Below, piece after piece: positions 11,825-24,000 of a DNA stretch of 64,000 bases. The notes below the pieces were generated by a model, which was not told where the DNA came from, ran no database searches, and saw nothing but the letters and a program-made list of their open reading frames with translations. Each line of letters begins with the position of its first letter. Within the stretch, counting starts at the first letter, position 1. The stretch covers positions 196,892,954 through 196,956,953 of the forward strand of contig CM019063.1 in NCBI GenBank assembly GCA_009667805.1, given 5' to 3'. This stretch comes from Leptobrachium leishanense. Its lineage: Eukaryota > Chordata > Amphibia > Anura > Megophryidae. A program made the position numbers and the translations under genes.

Positions 11825-11913
11825 ATTGGTTAATGTGTCCATTGCTTCTTCAATATAAGAGGAATCTAACAACCCCTTTTGAATAGTGAGAGTGTGCCAC
11901 ATAGTAGTTCAGG
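11825..11913 (+). promoter_or_regulatory. Candidate core promoter and short 5' UTR of the astacin gene
   Basis: An inverted CCAAT box (ATTGG, 11825-11829) and a TATAAGA element (11854-11860) precede the chosen start codon by 85 and 54 bp. This spacing would allow a start site near 11885 and a 5' UTR of about 30 nt. It is motif-level evidence only, and a non-coding first exon further upstream cannot be excluded. Confidence 0.35.
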
Positions 11914-12006
11914 ATGTCATTGAAATGTATGGATTCCAGTTTGTTACTGCTTCTACTTATGTTGATGACCCCTATGCAAAACTATCCAGTACCAAAACCA
12001 TATCAG
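11914..12006 (+). CDS. Astacin-like gene exon 1: signal peptide
   Basis: It encodes residues 1-31, with a run of leucines ([11 protein letters not shown]) typical of a signal peptide, and ends CAG|GTAAGA in phase 0. A second in-frame ATG at 11929 gives a shorter leader of equal plausibility. The first ATG is used because no upstream in-frame ATG precedes it. Confidence 0.75.
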
Positions 12007-15000
12007 GTAAGAAAGTCAACTTTAAATAAATGCTGTGGTTTGAAATTCTTAAACTCTGATGCTATGTTGCCCAAACCTGCCCTCCGGGACCAATGGCAGA
12101 CCAGGTTTGCCAGGTATCTGAAGTGCAGCACCTGTGGTCTGCTCCATGATTGCACTATTCAGTCTGTTTCCCCAAGGTCCTTCATAGACTCTAGCCTGTT
12201 TGATTTCTGATGACCAGGGATGAGAAGCCATGCTCTAGGCATAAATGTTATGATTTTACTGATGGATTTTTATTAACCTCTTATTTTTTTTTTTTTTTTT
12301 TTAAGGACTTGCAACCAGAGTTGGCAAAATCATGTAAGTTGGCTAATTTGTTCAAAATGTGTTTCTAGACTATGTAAATGTTGTGATTGCAACATTAGAG
12401 CAGTTACGCATGTTCCATTCTAACGAATGCTAACCTGTTGGACTAATGCATCATATATTGACCACTGTGGTTCATATACATGGACCAAGGGTGAAATGAA
12501 GCCCATGGTCCATGTAAATGCTCCAAGTGTTTCTAACCTTGTCCAGAGCTTCGGCAAATGTGCCCTCTTGAGACTGTTTGAATTTTATAGCTCTTCACTT
12601 TATTTGCAGTGGGTTCACTTTTTGACAACCTTTTAAACTTGACAAGTGTGCTATTAAACCGGTCTGCAACCTTGAACTACATTTCCCTTGCTGCTCAAAC
12701 AACCTAATGAGTGGAGCATCTGGAGGGCCATGGTTGCTGACTCCTTTAAGCACTTCCCAGTGTTCTGCCATAGGGTTGTTCCTAGGGTGACCATATATTG
12801 CTAATTCATGTGGTGGGGAGCACAGGAAAAAGTGCTACCCTGCAACCTGTAGAATTCTTGGGCTGCAGGGAGTTAATCAAGGCAGGTCACCTGGACATTT
12901 TTCTACAGCCTATAGATTCTACATACTGCGGGGTCATTCTTCCTGCCTTGCCCATAAGCATGTTAAATTGTTGCTTTATACCTGGCTGATACGGTCACCC
13001 TTGTCATGCCGGTCTCCATGGAGTGCCTTGAACTCCATGAGCTTGTACCAGTGGTGCTGGTATTTCCTGCTTTTGACCATCTGTCTGACTAGGGCTCTAG
13101 AATGTAACTAGTTCGGCTCTCTATTCGGTACTGTTTTCAGTTCACACAAACTACCAATAAATGATACTTTCCTGGTCCTCTAAGGGACGGGCTGTTTTAG
13201 GAGCCTGGGAGTAGGTTATTCCAAATTTGTTCATTTTTTATAATCCTACATGGTTTTTGCTTGGAGTCCAAACCTGTTAACTTGGTAACTTGATATTTTT
13301 ATGTTTTTACTGGTGCTCAGCATTTTAGCACTTTGCATTTAACTTCTCGTATGGATAACTTTCAAACATTCACTTGCACACTTGCAAATGTTTTCACTGA
13401 CTTTTTTTTGTTTTAGTGGATCCATTAAATGACGAAGTCCTATCAGACAAGGCTATCAATGGTAGGGGTGCCTTTTTTTTACTGACAAATGACCCTCTTG
13501 CAATGCTTTAACAGTATTTTAAAAAAAATTAACCTGTTTAATAAAGTCCACTATATAGTAATGAATGGCCATGTTCACTGTTCCTACTAATCTTGAGTCA
13601 TTAAGTAGATCAACCCTTGTTCAGTGGGTTGCTGTGTAACCCTTCCTACAGGAAGCATTAATTTCTGTGCTGCTGAATGGTTATTCGAAGGCGGCTTTCC
13701 AATAACTAGAAATCACATGACTGGGAAATTATTTGTAATTTCCCTTTAACGCCACTCAACGATTTTTAAAAAAATCAAGTTAGCAGAAGGAAACTTGGAA
13801 CAAATCATTCCTATTCTCTTCACAGACCTTGTTCTTGCAGGGATGAAGTCTCCATGGACTTCAGGAGGTGGTATAGGGATCTTGGTGGCTCATGTCAACT
13901 ACAACATGAGCCTTAAATAATTGTTCACACTACAGAGCCGCTAGGTTAGATTCAGAGGCGTAGCTAGAAACCTCAGGGCCTGGGTGCAGGAACCATGATA
14001 GCCCCCACCCTAGGCAAAAAACATACTTTGGTCCCCTCCAGGTCAATGACGTTTTTTTTTTTTTTTAATGCACTTAGTTTTATTGCTGTGATACACTGAC
14101 AGTAATGTGCAGTGTGTGAGCATATCAGAGCTCCAATATAACTCTCAAATGAGTATAAAATAAATTTAGAGTGTGTGTGTGTATATATGAGTGCGCCCCC
14201 CCCCCCCCCGGGCTCAGGTGCGGTGGCACCCACCGGCAGTTACACCCCCTGGGTTCATGCTGTCTTCCCCTATTGGCTTAAGGATCTGTGTTCCTGACTT
14301 CGTTATTCATTCCAAGGCAACTTGGGTAATATTTCAACTTAATCTGAAGTGCTAAATGTTGGCCTTTCCTCCATTCACATGTACATAAAGTGAGCCATCT
14401 TCCATTTGTACTAGAACTGACAAAATAAATTTAAGTCTTGGATGTTCAGTAATGCATGTTCTAATGGGATTTAATGTCTTAGATATCCTTCATGTAAAGA
14501 GAAGCAAGTGAAAGTTGCATAAGTCAATGACAAACTAAATCCTGGAATTCTAAAAATGGATTTGTCTTGTCCAGTGTTTCACTCTTTATTTCATTTCTGT
14601 CCCATATTTTGAACTACAGAAACTGACACTGAAACGGAGTCTCCAGATGTGTTCACACAGGTTACTCTTGCCAATAAAAGTAAGAATACAATATAAAATG
14701 TCCATAAAATTGTAACCATATTCTCTACAGATTTTGAAATGTGCTCAGGAACCGAAAACTGCGCAAAAGTGTTAGCGATTGAAGTCCTTAAAGTAATGGG
14801 TGAGGTATGCCCCACGCATGGGAATTTTAACTTTTGTAACCATCTATTACCAATATTTTCTGCACATTTCCAAAGTGTGAAAGTGCTTCCCTGCAGGATG
14901 TAGAACTTAAATGATCCAAAATCCCTTTGTGCATCCTTTTCCCCCTGCCCCACATGAATGGCACATACTACAGGAAGCGCTAGATAACATGGTATGCACA

Positions 15001-18000
15001 CTTACAGGCTCCATGGTCTGGTCTATAGCTCCATGTCAGTTTTTTTTTTTTTTTTTTTTTGTGCGCATTGGAAAAGTGCTAATAATCATTTAACAAGAGC
15101 TAAAGCTTTTAGTCTAAGGGAAAAATGATTCCTTAACCCCTAAAATATCGAGTAAAAGGTGTATTCAAGATTTATTGCTGGATAATGGTATGTGTAGTCC
15201 TACAGTCCTATGAACACTTTGTTTTAAAAAAAATTGGAATCGGGCCTTGGGTCTGAAAAAGGGAAGAATAAGGAATGATCCAGTACTGGCTGTCCAGAAG
15301 AAAAATTCTGACCATTGGTACTGCTAGATTAATTTCATAACGGGCCTTGATTGGCTGATACTGCTGGTCAAAATCTACCTTATGTCTGCCACTAATGAAA
15401 TTGAAATCTGTAAGGAATGGGCTTGGGAAGTCACTCTACAAACTCCAATAGTAAAGTCTGACCATTAAGGCTAGGGTCAGATGAAAGCAGTTTTAACGTG
15501 CGTTTAGACGCACGAAATCACGGCCGTGCTAGCAGCAAATGACATCCAATGCCGGGGAACACACGAAGTACGGCCGCACAAAAGTTCGTCCGTGCAACGC
15601 AAGTGACAAACGAACGCATTTTTTCTAGAACAGTAAACCTCTAGTACGGACGTACAGAGTGCTCTGCGTCCGCTAGAGGCGTGATTGGGAGACGTCAGAC
15701 GCTGCTAATGTCCAGCCAACATAACGTCCAGACAGTGCTTTATTGATCTGTACAAAATCAGACGAACAGGCGCATCGTATGACCGCTATTGCGTATTCCG
15801 TGAAAAAATGCATCCATTCGTTCGAACGCACTGTTTCACAGACAACGCGAAAAATGCGTTAGTCTGACCCTAGCCTAAATGCTGGATGATGGCATATGTA
15901 GTTGTCCAAATTCAATCCTATACACATTAATCACCGCCTTTTTTTAAAATTCTGAACAAAGACTAGAATCTGGCCTCCTTGGGTCTGAAAGATGGGAGAA
16001 GGAAATGTGAAACAAGGTCATAGATACCCTTGGATCTTCCAAAAATCAGTTCTAAATTCCATAGTACAAGAAATGGACTTGCTTGACCTCAATCAGTGCA
16101 GGTGAATTAAATAGAATCTCAGGCTTCACTCAGCTAATACACTGGATACTGTTGTCAGAATAATCTTTCCGTTAAAGCACAAATTGCCACTGCCATAGAA
16201 CAGGGAAATGGTAAATTTTGCATTTGGATGTTTCATTTTTCTATTGCTCATATTTGGCTGTGTTGGAAAGGCTAAACTCTGACCTTTTCCTTTCCAATTA
16301 CACATCACTTGACCTTGTGCAAAGGACCCACAGCACTCTTCACTGTTTATATTTTTGAGCAATGCATTATACTATCAACTCCACTTTCTGGTGACATGGG
16401 AAATGAGACTGAGTTGGTGCATCATGGTTTAAAGTTCTCAGTATTTGTTTTAAATAAAAACCTGTTTGGTATCATTGGAAAGGTAATGATCTTGCCTGAT
16501 CAATGAACTGATTTTTATATTGGTTCTGGAGATGCCATGTTCAAACAAATGCAAGCCGTGACAGTCCAGTTTCTGAGGTAACTGCGCTCATGCCCAATGG
16601 CATCAGTAGTCATAGGGAGGTCCTCCAGGTAGGGCTGACATCCTAGATGTCAGCTCACTGGGGCAGAGGTCTACTGTCGGCACTTGGCCACATAATTTTG
16701 AGGTGCTGGAAATGTCCTCCTGCATCATTACAGGAAAGCGGAGGACATTCAAGCAAATTGCGGCCAAGAGGTTAAATGAGCTGTTATGATTAAACATGTT
16801 TACGGCTTTGAGTATTCCTGGGTTCGGCCAGCAAATAAAACTAGCAGTTATGGTGGCTCGCTAGTGTAAGATCAACTCCATTAAATATTTGCATGTAATG
16901 TCTCTTTATAATATTGGTATCACTTAATTTAAAAATGAGGGTTGAACATTAACCCCTTGGACACAACCACAAACCCCTTTCACAACTTAACCATTTAGTT
17001 TTCCTAGCTTGCTGGATTCGGCTAACTTTTTTTAAAGGGTCAGCCATCTTTCTGTGGATCAAATTTTCAGATTTGTTTTACTTCTGATAAAGCCACAGAG
17101 GGCAGGGGTTCCTGACTTTCAGGCATGTAGCAGTGAATATCAGATCAATGTGTTGCGATGTGTGGTGTTACTATAATCCCTTCTGTAGCCACAGGGAGAT
17201 GTCAAAGAAATGAATTGAATCGGACTTGATCTAATGTCAAACGAATGCAGTTGGAGTGCACTCTGCATAATGGACAGACGTACTGACAAATGCTGTAGAC
17301 GCCCCACGGTCCGTTTATTTTGACACTTAAAACAAAAGGAATTGTGGAAAACAAAACTAATGAAATGATGCAAATTGGAAAATGATATGAGAAGCCATTT
17401 TGTGTCATGGTGCTGGACATCAAATGCGTCCATCTGACCTCGTCACTCACGCAGAATGCTACGCAGACATGGTGCACTCTGCATCAGTCTAGCAGTTTTA
17501 CATTCTTGCGTCCATTTGCCTTGTGCATGAAGTTCGGTGCCTACCTACTTCGTGTGTAGGTCTCATGATTCTATGCTACGACAGATGTTAATCTGCATGC
17601 CGACAGACCTGATCACTGCATTCGTCTGACGCGGGCCTTAAACTGAATCCTCAATTGCTCTGAGCAGCTTTGTTTGGACAGGAACCAGTTTAAAAAATTT
17701 ACACAACATTACCTGATCAACTTGCTGCAATCACACAACCTTGTTTCAATAGCCACTGCCATATAGAAAACAATACTAGCTTTAAGTTCACAAACTTTCT
17801 ATCTTGGGCAAATTTCTAGCCAAAAAAAGCTAGGGTACTAGTTCCCAGGAGAGGATCCTCCACTGAAACCAAGCAATATCACAGGTTTGGCTTTTTGTTT
17901 AGAACTGTAAATGGGTTCTGTGAGGATCATGGGAAATGTCCTTTTTTTGAATACAGATAAAATGTTATGTATTAGCATGGCTAAGGTGGAAAATGGTGTA

Positions 18001-21000
18001 CAAATTAAGATGCCATCCTGGAGACTAGTGAGCCGCCAAGGCAAGCAATTCACCTGCCAATATACATGGGTACTCCAAGTGAACTGAGGACATTTAAACA
18101 TTTTAACCCCTTCACTGAGCAATGTCATTTCAGTTTTATACTTGGGATAAATCCAGGTCTCTCTGGAGAGCACTGAAACCAACTATACATTGCTCCTTAT
18201 GGCATGCTGAGAAAATGTGTACTGATCTAGGATTCTGTCATTCCCTCTTCATTACAGACTTCAAGATACCATTACACGATAGTGATATAATCATGACCAG
18301 AGACGGTCGCAGTGTATTAAAATGCAAACTTTGCACCTGGACAAAGTCTGACAATGGGTTGGTAATTGTGCCTTACATACTTTCCCCAAAATACAGTGAG
18401 TTTTTTTTTTTACTAGATGTATGCAAAATGCATTTGTTCTGCACTTAGTAATGAGTAACAATCTCTTTATGCAGCTTCTCCTCAGGTCTCACTGTTTATG
18501 AATGCAATGCAGGAGATTGAATCTGTGACCTGCGTGCGCTTTGTTCAGCGAACTAATGAAGTGGCCTACCTTCGTATTGTGGAGAATGGAGGGTAAATTA
18601 CAAGAATATAGAACTTCTGATTCTGTAAAATATATGGCCAGTTTGTAGCCCTGGTGCAATCAGAGGGTCCTTCAACTAGTCTCTTCCACTGACAAGGCAT
18701 GGGGCATGCAGTGTGACACCAGGCTCTTCCTTGGTGCCAAATTAGGATTTGCGGGCAGTGTCCCACCCTCTCGGTTTATTTTGCCCTCCAGAGCAGAAAA
18801 GGAAATGTAGTAAACCAGATTTAAAAAGTATATTAGTAAAAGATGGATGGGGCCAGATTTTCTGAACTACTGAATGCAAAGGCTTAGTACAAGATTACTG
18901 GAGTAGAAGTTAATGAAGTGAAGTTCAAAATTGTAGGTCTTGTGAAGAATAAACTACTATATTAAGGACAGTTTCATGTGTTTGTAACAAAGTCATCCCA
19001 AAAACCTCCAAATACACTTTTAGCCTATCCAGGAACTGTTTCTCCAACATCCTCCTGCCCATGAACCTGCATTACAACAGCACTTTGCTTTCCAGCCGTC
19101 TTTGGCACAATTTGGGGTACATCCCATTGACCTGGTTGTGTGGCCAAGTAATCTTCCTCACTCTTCTCTTAAAACTTCCTAACTTTCTTGTTTCTCAAAT
19201 ATTCTCACGTTCAGACCTCGCTCCCTTCCACTGTGCATTGTTAATCCCTTCAAAGATCAACCACAGAACATCCTATATAAACGCCCTAGTGTTTACAAAG
19301 CATCTCCTTACATTGACATATCAATTCTACCAGAGTAACCCCCCCCCCCCCCCACCTCCTAGGGTTGATGGAATAGCTGGCTGTATCAACATTATTTTAC
19401 CTGATGTTAGATACTAAGTGCTTCCCAGCAGGATGCAGGGCTCTCGCTACTGGAAGGAACGCTTTGCATTACATGGTGAATTTTTCAGAATTTGAATTCT
19501 ATACATTGCATTAGGGATGAGCATTCGGAGTTTGAATTGAACATCGGCTGTTGGAAAGTTCACGAACTTCAAACTTTTTAAGGATGTTCGCCAAAAAGTT
19601 GACACTTTTTAAAGTGTAGAAACTAAATCTAGAAATACTCTACTGCAGAATATTATAACATAGGTTCTTATCTGCTGACATTTTTCTTTCGGCCCATCTA
19701 GTCTGCCCAATTACATGGATACTTAACCTGGATCTATCTTGTTTAGGATAGCCTTATGCCTATCCCATGCTTGCTTAAATTCAATTACTGTTTTAGCCTC
19801 TACCACTTGTACTGGAAGGCTGTTCCATGTATCCACCACCACCTCAGTAAAATGCTTCCTGATATTTTTAAACCTTTGCCCCTCTAATCTATGTCCTCTT
19901 GTTTTGCTATTTTGTTTCCTTTTAAATATACTCCCTTCCTCTACCTTGTGGATTCCCTTTACGTATTTAAATGTTTCTATCATATCTCCTGTCTCTTTTC
20001 CATGCTGTACATGTTAAGATCATTAAGCCTTTCCTGGTAACTTTTCTCCACGCCGTACACCATTTTAGTAGCCCTTCACTGAACTCTAAGATGTCTATCC
20101 TTCTGGAGATACGGTCTCCAGTACTGCACACAGTACTCCAAGTGAGGTCTCACCAGTGCTCTGTACAGTGGCATGAGCACTTCCCTTTTCCTACTGCTAA
20201 TACCTCTCCCTACACAACCAAGCATTCTGCTAGCATTTCCTGCTGCTCTATTACATTGACTACTTACCCTTAGATCCTCTGAAATAATGACCCCTAAATC
20301 CCAACCCTCAGATGTTGAGGTTAGGACTGTATCAAATATTCTATATTCAGCCCTTGGGTTTTTACATCCCAGGTGCATTATCTTGCACTTGTCGACATTA
20401 AAACTCAATTGCCACAGCTCCGACCCTTTTTTTTTGTTTACCTAAATCATTTGCAACGGTTTGAGTTAAAACAGGAATATTTTTAACATTGAAGCCTATG
20501 GGATAAAACATTCTTGTTACTAAAACATCAGGCAAACACAGCCCTCTAATCACACTGTAGAGAGCAACCTGCCAGGACCTTCCAAGGAGCATGCGGCCCC
20601 CGGATGACAGCGCTGCAACTGTGCGGGCTAGCTGCCCAGGTGCACGTGGCAGAGACCGGTGATGCAGGGAGGGAGCCACTGCACCTGCAACCAGACCCCC
20701 CCCCCTCCCACAACCAGGGATCATTTTTAAATGTCCAACTTTTTTCTTTCTCTACCTGGCGAATGTATTTAATTGAATATTAGACATTCAGCCAGGTAGG
20801 GATGTGTCATGTGGGCTGCATGGTGTCTCAGGCAGTTTAAGGGCAGGTATGAATAGATTATCTATGATAGATATGATATATCTGATATCCAGACTTTTAT
20901 TACATACACCCCTCAGTTTATTCAAACCTTTTAATCTCTCGGCCTCTCTGCCCAGTCCTCCTTCACACTACAGTGGAAGCACGCAGGCTGACTCTGCTGC

Positions 21001-24000
21001 AGGGCCGCACCCTAAGTTTTGGGGTTTGTCCTCCAGGCTTTTCTGCAGCTGTGTGCCCTGGCTATGCTTGTCACGTGAGGGGGCGGTGCCAAATTAGGCC
21101 CCATTCACACTGCGATTTGAAAGTCGCACGACTTTCCACAATTTTCATATTCACAACATGGTGCTATTATGTCACACGACATCACTGTTTTGTGCAATTT
21201 TTGCAAAGCACCACCAATACAAATCGTAAAATCAGCAAATCGCAAAAAAAAGGTCATGTACCGGCGACATGCTTCTGCGACGTGTGGCAAGATGTGAACA
21301 GCTCCATTGGAGAAGCTACGTAGTGCAATGTAGACATGTGCACAGCACAAAATTTCATTTTGAACTAATGGATTAGTCCTAAAATGCAATTTATTTAGTT
21401 GCTAAAGAAATTAGTTTTCAGTTCTTTAGTATGAAAACTAATTTCATTCATCCGAAAACCAGTGGATACAATTACTATTGTAGTGGCTCCTCTATTGTAG
21501 AGGGCTGAGATCGCTGCTTGTTACAGTATCACTCACTCTCAGCATAATGTGCCAGTATGTGTTACAGTAACTGACTGCTGCTTATCACAGCGCTCAGAGT
21601 TTCAGTAAAAATAATAAATATTTTTATATATAAGAGGTTAGAACAATATTATTTCCTTGTTTTACTGAAACTCTGAGCACTGTTACAGTCAGTTACTGTA
21701 AGAGCTGAGCCTGATATATTGTACTGAGAGATAATATAACAAGCAGCCGATCTCAGTGCTCACAGCCACTGGATTTAAGGGGCTAAAAAAAAAAGGCTTC
21801 TCTCTGTATAATGTATAGAACATTCTCCTGCATTAATTAATACCCCTCTCTGTATAATGTAGATAACATCATCCTGCATTAATTAATACCCCTCTCTGTA
21901 TAATGTATACAACATCCACCTGCATTAATTAATGCCCCTCTCTGTAAAGAACATCCTACTGCATTGGCATGTGGAGGATGCAGAACTTCGGAATGCAATG
22001 CTTATCCAGCACAGGAGAGGGAACCTTTACTTAAACTTTGTATCTCTGTGGGGAGACACAGGAATATAAAAGCAGGGGAGAGGGAAAATATTAACGTAAA
22101 TCGGTCTGAAAGCTCAGAGAAGAGATGACTGGTGCAAATTTATTTTTATAATAAAATCACTTTAAATCTAGGGAAAACATTCAAATAAATCACACTGAAG
22201 GCTCATAATGACGGTGTAACTGTGAGAGCTGGATACAAAATGTATCAGACGAAAAAAAAAAAAAACTTTATAACAAGCAGCACTGGGAGAGGAGAGGACT
22301 TTATATTAAACATATATTATAGATGAGGAAAGGGGGATAGTGCTCCTGGATAATATAAAATGTATCAGACCTAAGCCCCTATTATGCAGAGTGGGAGGGG
22401 AGATAACACACGTTTTATAAAGTCCCTCTCTTCTCCCAGCGCTGCTTGTTATAAAGGGGTTTTTACTATCCAGCCCTCCTTTGTCATTAGCTTTCAGTGT
22501 GATTTATTTGAATGTTTTCCTTCTCCAGCTGCTTTTATCATCTTGTCTGCCTCATAGACATGCAAGGTTAAGTAAAGGTTTCCTCTCCTGTGCTGGCTGC
22601 CTGTGCTGCGAGTGAGTATTCTGGAGATCTATCACTGTCAGATTTTCGGCTAGGGGTCAGGAAGGATTACGCATACAAAGCTTTTCTGTAGCTTTGAGAT
22701 GTTGCGCTTCATTACTGGTCTCCTTCACTCATCAATGTAATATCACAAAAAGGACTGAAACTAAAATGTAGTGCATTTTATTTTAGTTTCTTTCGTTTTT
22801 TGTATTGAGCAGTTTCGTATCTCTTGAGTCATACTAAAACTAAATTATCCCAAAATTCAGACTAAATCGTTTTAGTACTAAAACGAATGCACATGTCTAG
22901 TGCAATGTCATGCGGATTTTGCTGCGACGTCGCAGCAAAATCCACACGATAAATCAGTGTGAACGGGGCTTGATGCAGTGTGCCTGCTCATGTTTAGAAT
23001 GTGGGACTGAGACGGGCACACTGCATCGGTTTGAGTGCGCGGCTGGGCCCTGGTTGTCTGAAGATCATTCATAGCTCCGCTTCCAGTATTTTAAAAACAG
23101 AATTTTTCTGCCCCTCGCACTGACAGTAAGGCGGCCGCCTGTGCCGCCTTACACTAGCGCCGGCCCTGGTGTTATCAATGCATCCCTACTCTATACTTGT
23201 TACTTGACCCTGCTTGTTCTGAGGACCCAATTTGTTGCTGACTTTGCCTGCCATTTGACTATTCTGTGTGTTCCCTGCCTGTTTGCTTCCTGGTGCTACT
23301 GGTGTGCGCCATTTCTCACCATATACAGTAGCGCAGTACATGTGCCTTAAACATTGCTGACCCGGTTTTGTTATAGCTGCTGATCTAACTGAATAGATCG
23401 GATCTCTTCTGCATTACCAAAACCTCCACTGCAACTTCCACAATACCTCAGGGGTTACGGTGTGAAGGCACTTGCTGCCACCAAAGGCACAATAATTGGG
23501 AGCACTGACACCTATACCAGATTAATATTTTAATTGACCGCAGGGTCCAACCCTGCACTCTTCCACAATACCACAGGGGTTAGAGTGTGACGGCACTTGC
23601 CAACAAAGGCCCAATCTTAAAGCACCTAAGTTTCACCATAATTTAGCCCCAAAAAATCACTAAACTTGTTCTGCGTATCCAAAAATGTCTCATACAGGCT
23701 GCCGCTCCAAGCAGTTTATGAATAAAGGAAAACCATTTACCGTTATTAGAAATATAATTTGTTTTTAAATGTTTCTATACAGCCTACAAATCCCCCACTT
23801 CACAGGCAGGTTATAGGGACCTCCTAGGCACAAAATTTGAAAATTTTTCGTTTTAACCTTTATTTCATGGTAAACTCATTGTTCCTTTAGTTTTTATCTT
23901 TTTTGTCCCGTTTCCTGTCCCCAGGGCACTACCCAGACCCCATACACCCTTTTATGGCAAATATCTAGCATGTATGCCCTCTTGGAGGGCACTCTAAAAA

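Larger units (their letters stand above)
21097..22970 (+). mobile_element. MITE with GGCCCCATTCACACTG-type ends, split by a hAT copy
   Basis: The outer inverted ends are GGCCCCATTCACACTGCGAT and CAGTGTGAACGGGGCT. Without the hAT at 21331-22899 the element would be about 300 bp. The interior has a perfect TTTTGCTGCGACGTCGCAGC-type palindrome at 22918-22938. It has no coding capacity. Confidence 0.65.

Noticed and set aside
14731..14799. Possible extra exon between exons 4 and 5 (acceptor CTCTACAG, donor GTGAGG, phase 1-1, 69 nt)
   Set aside because: It is phase-compatible, but adding 23 residues with two cysteines between the ANK motif and the switch Asp breaks the spacing seen in hatching-type astacins. 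Direct joining of exon 4 to exon 5 gives the normal spacing.
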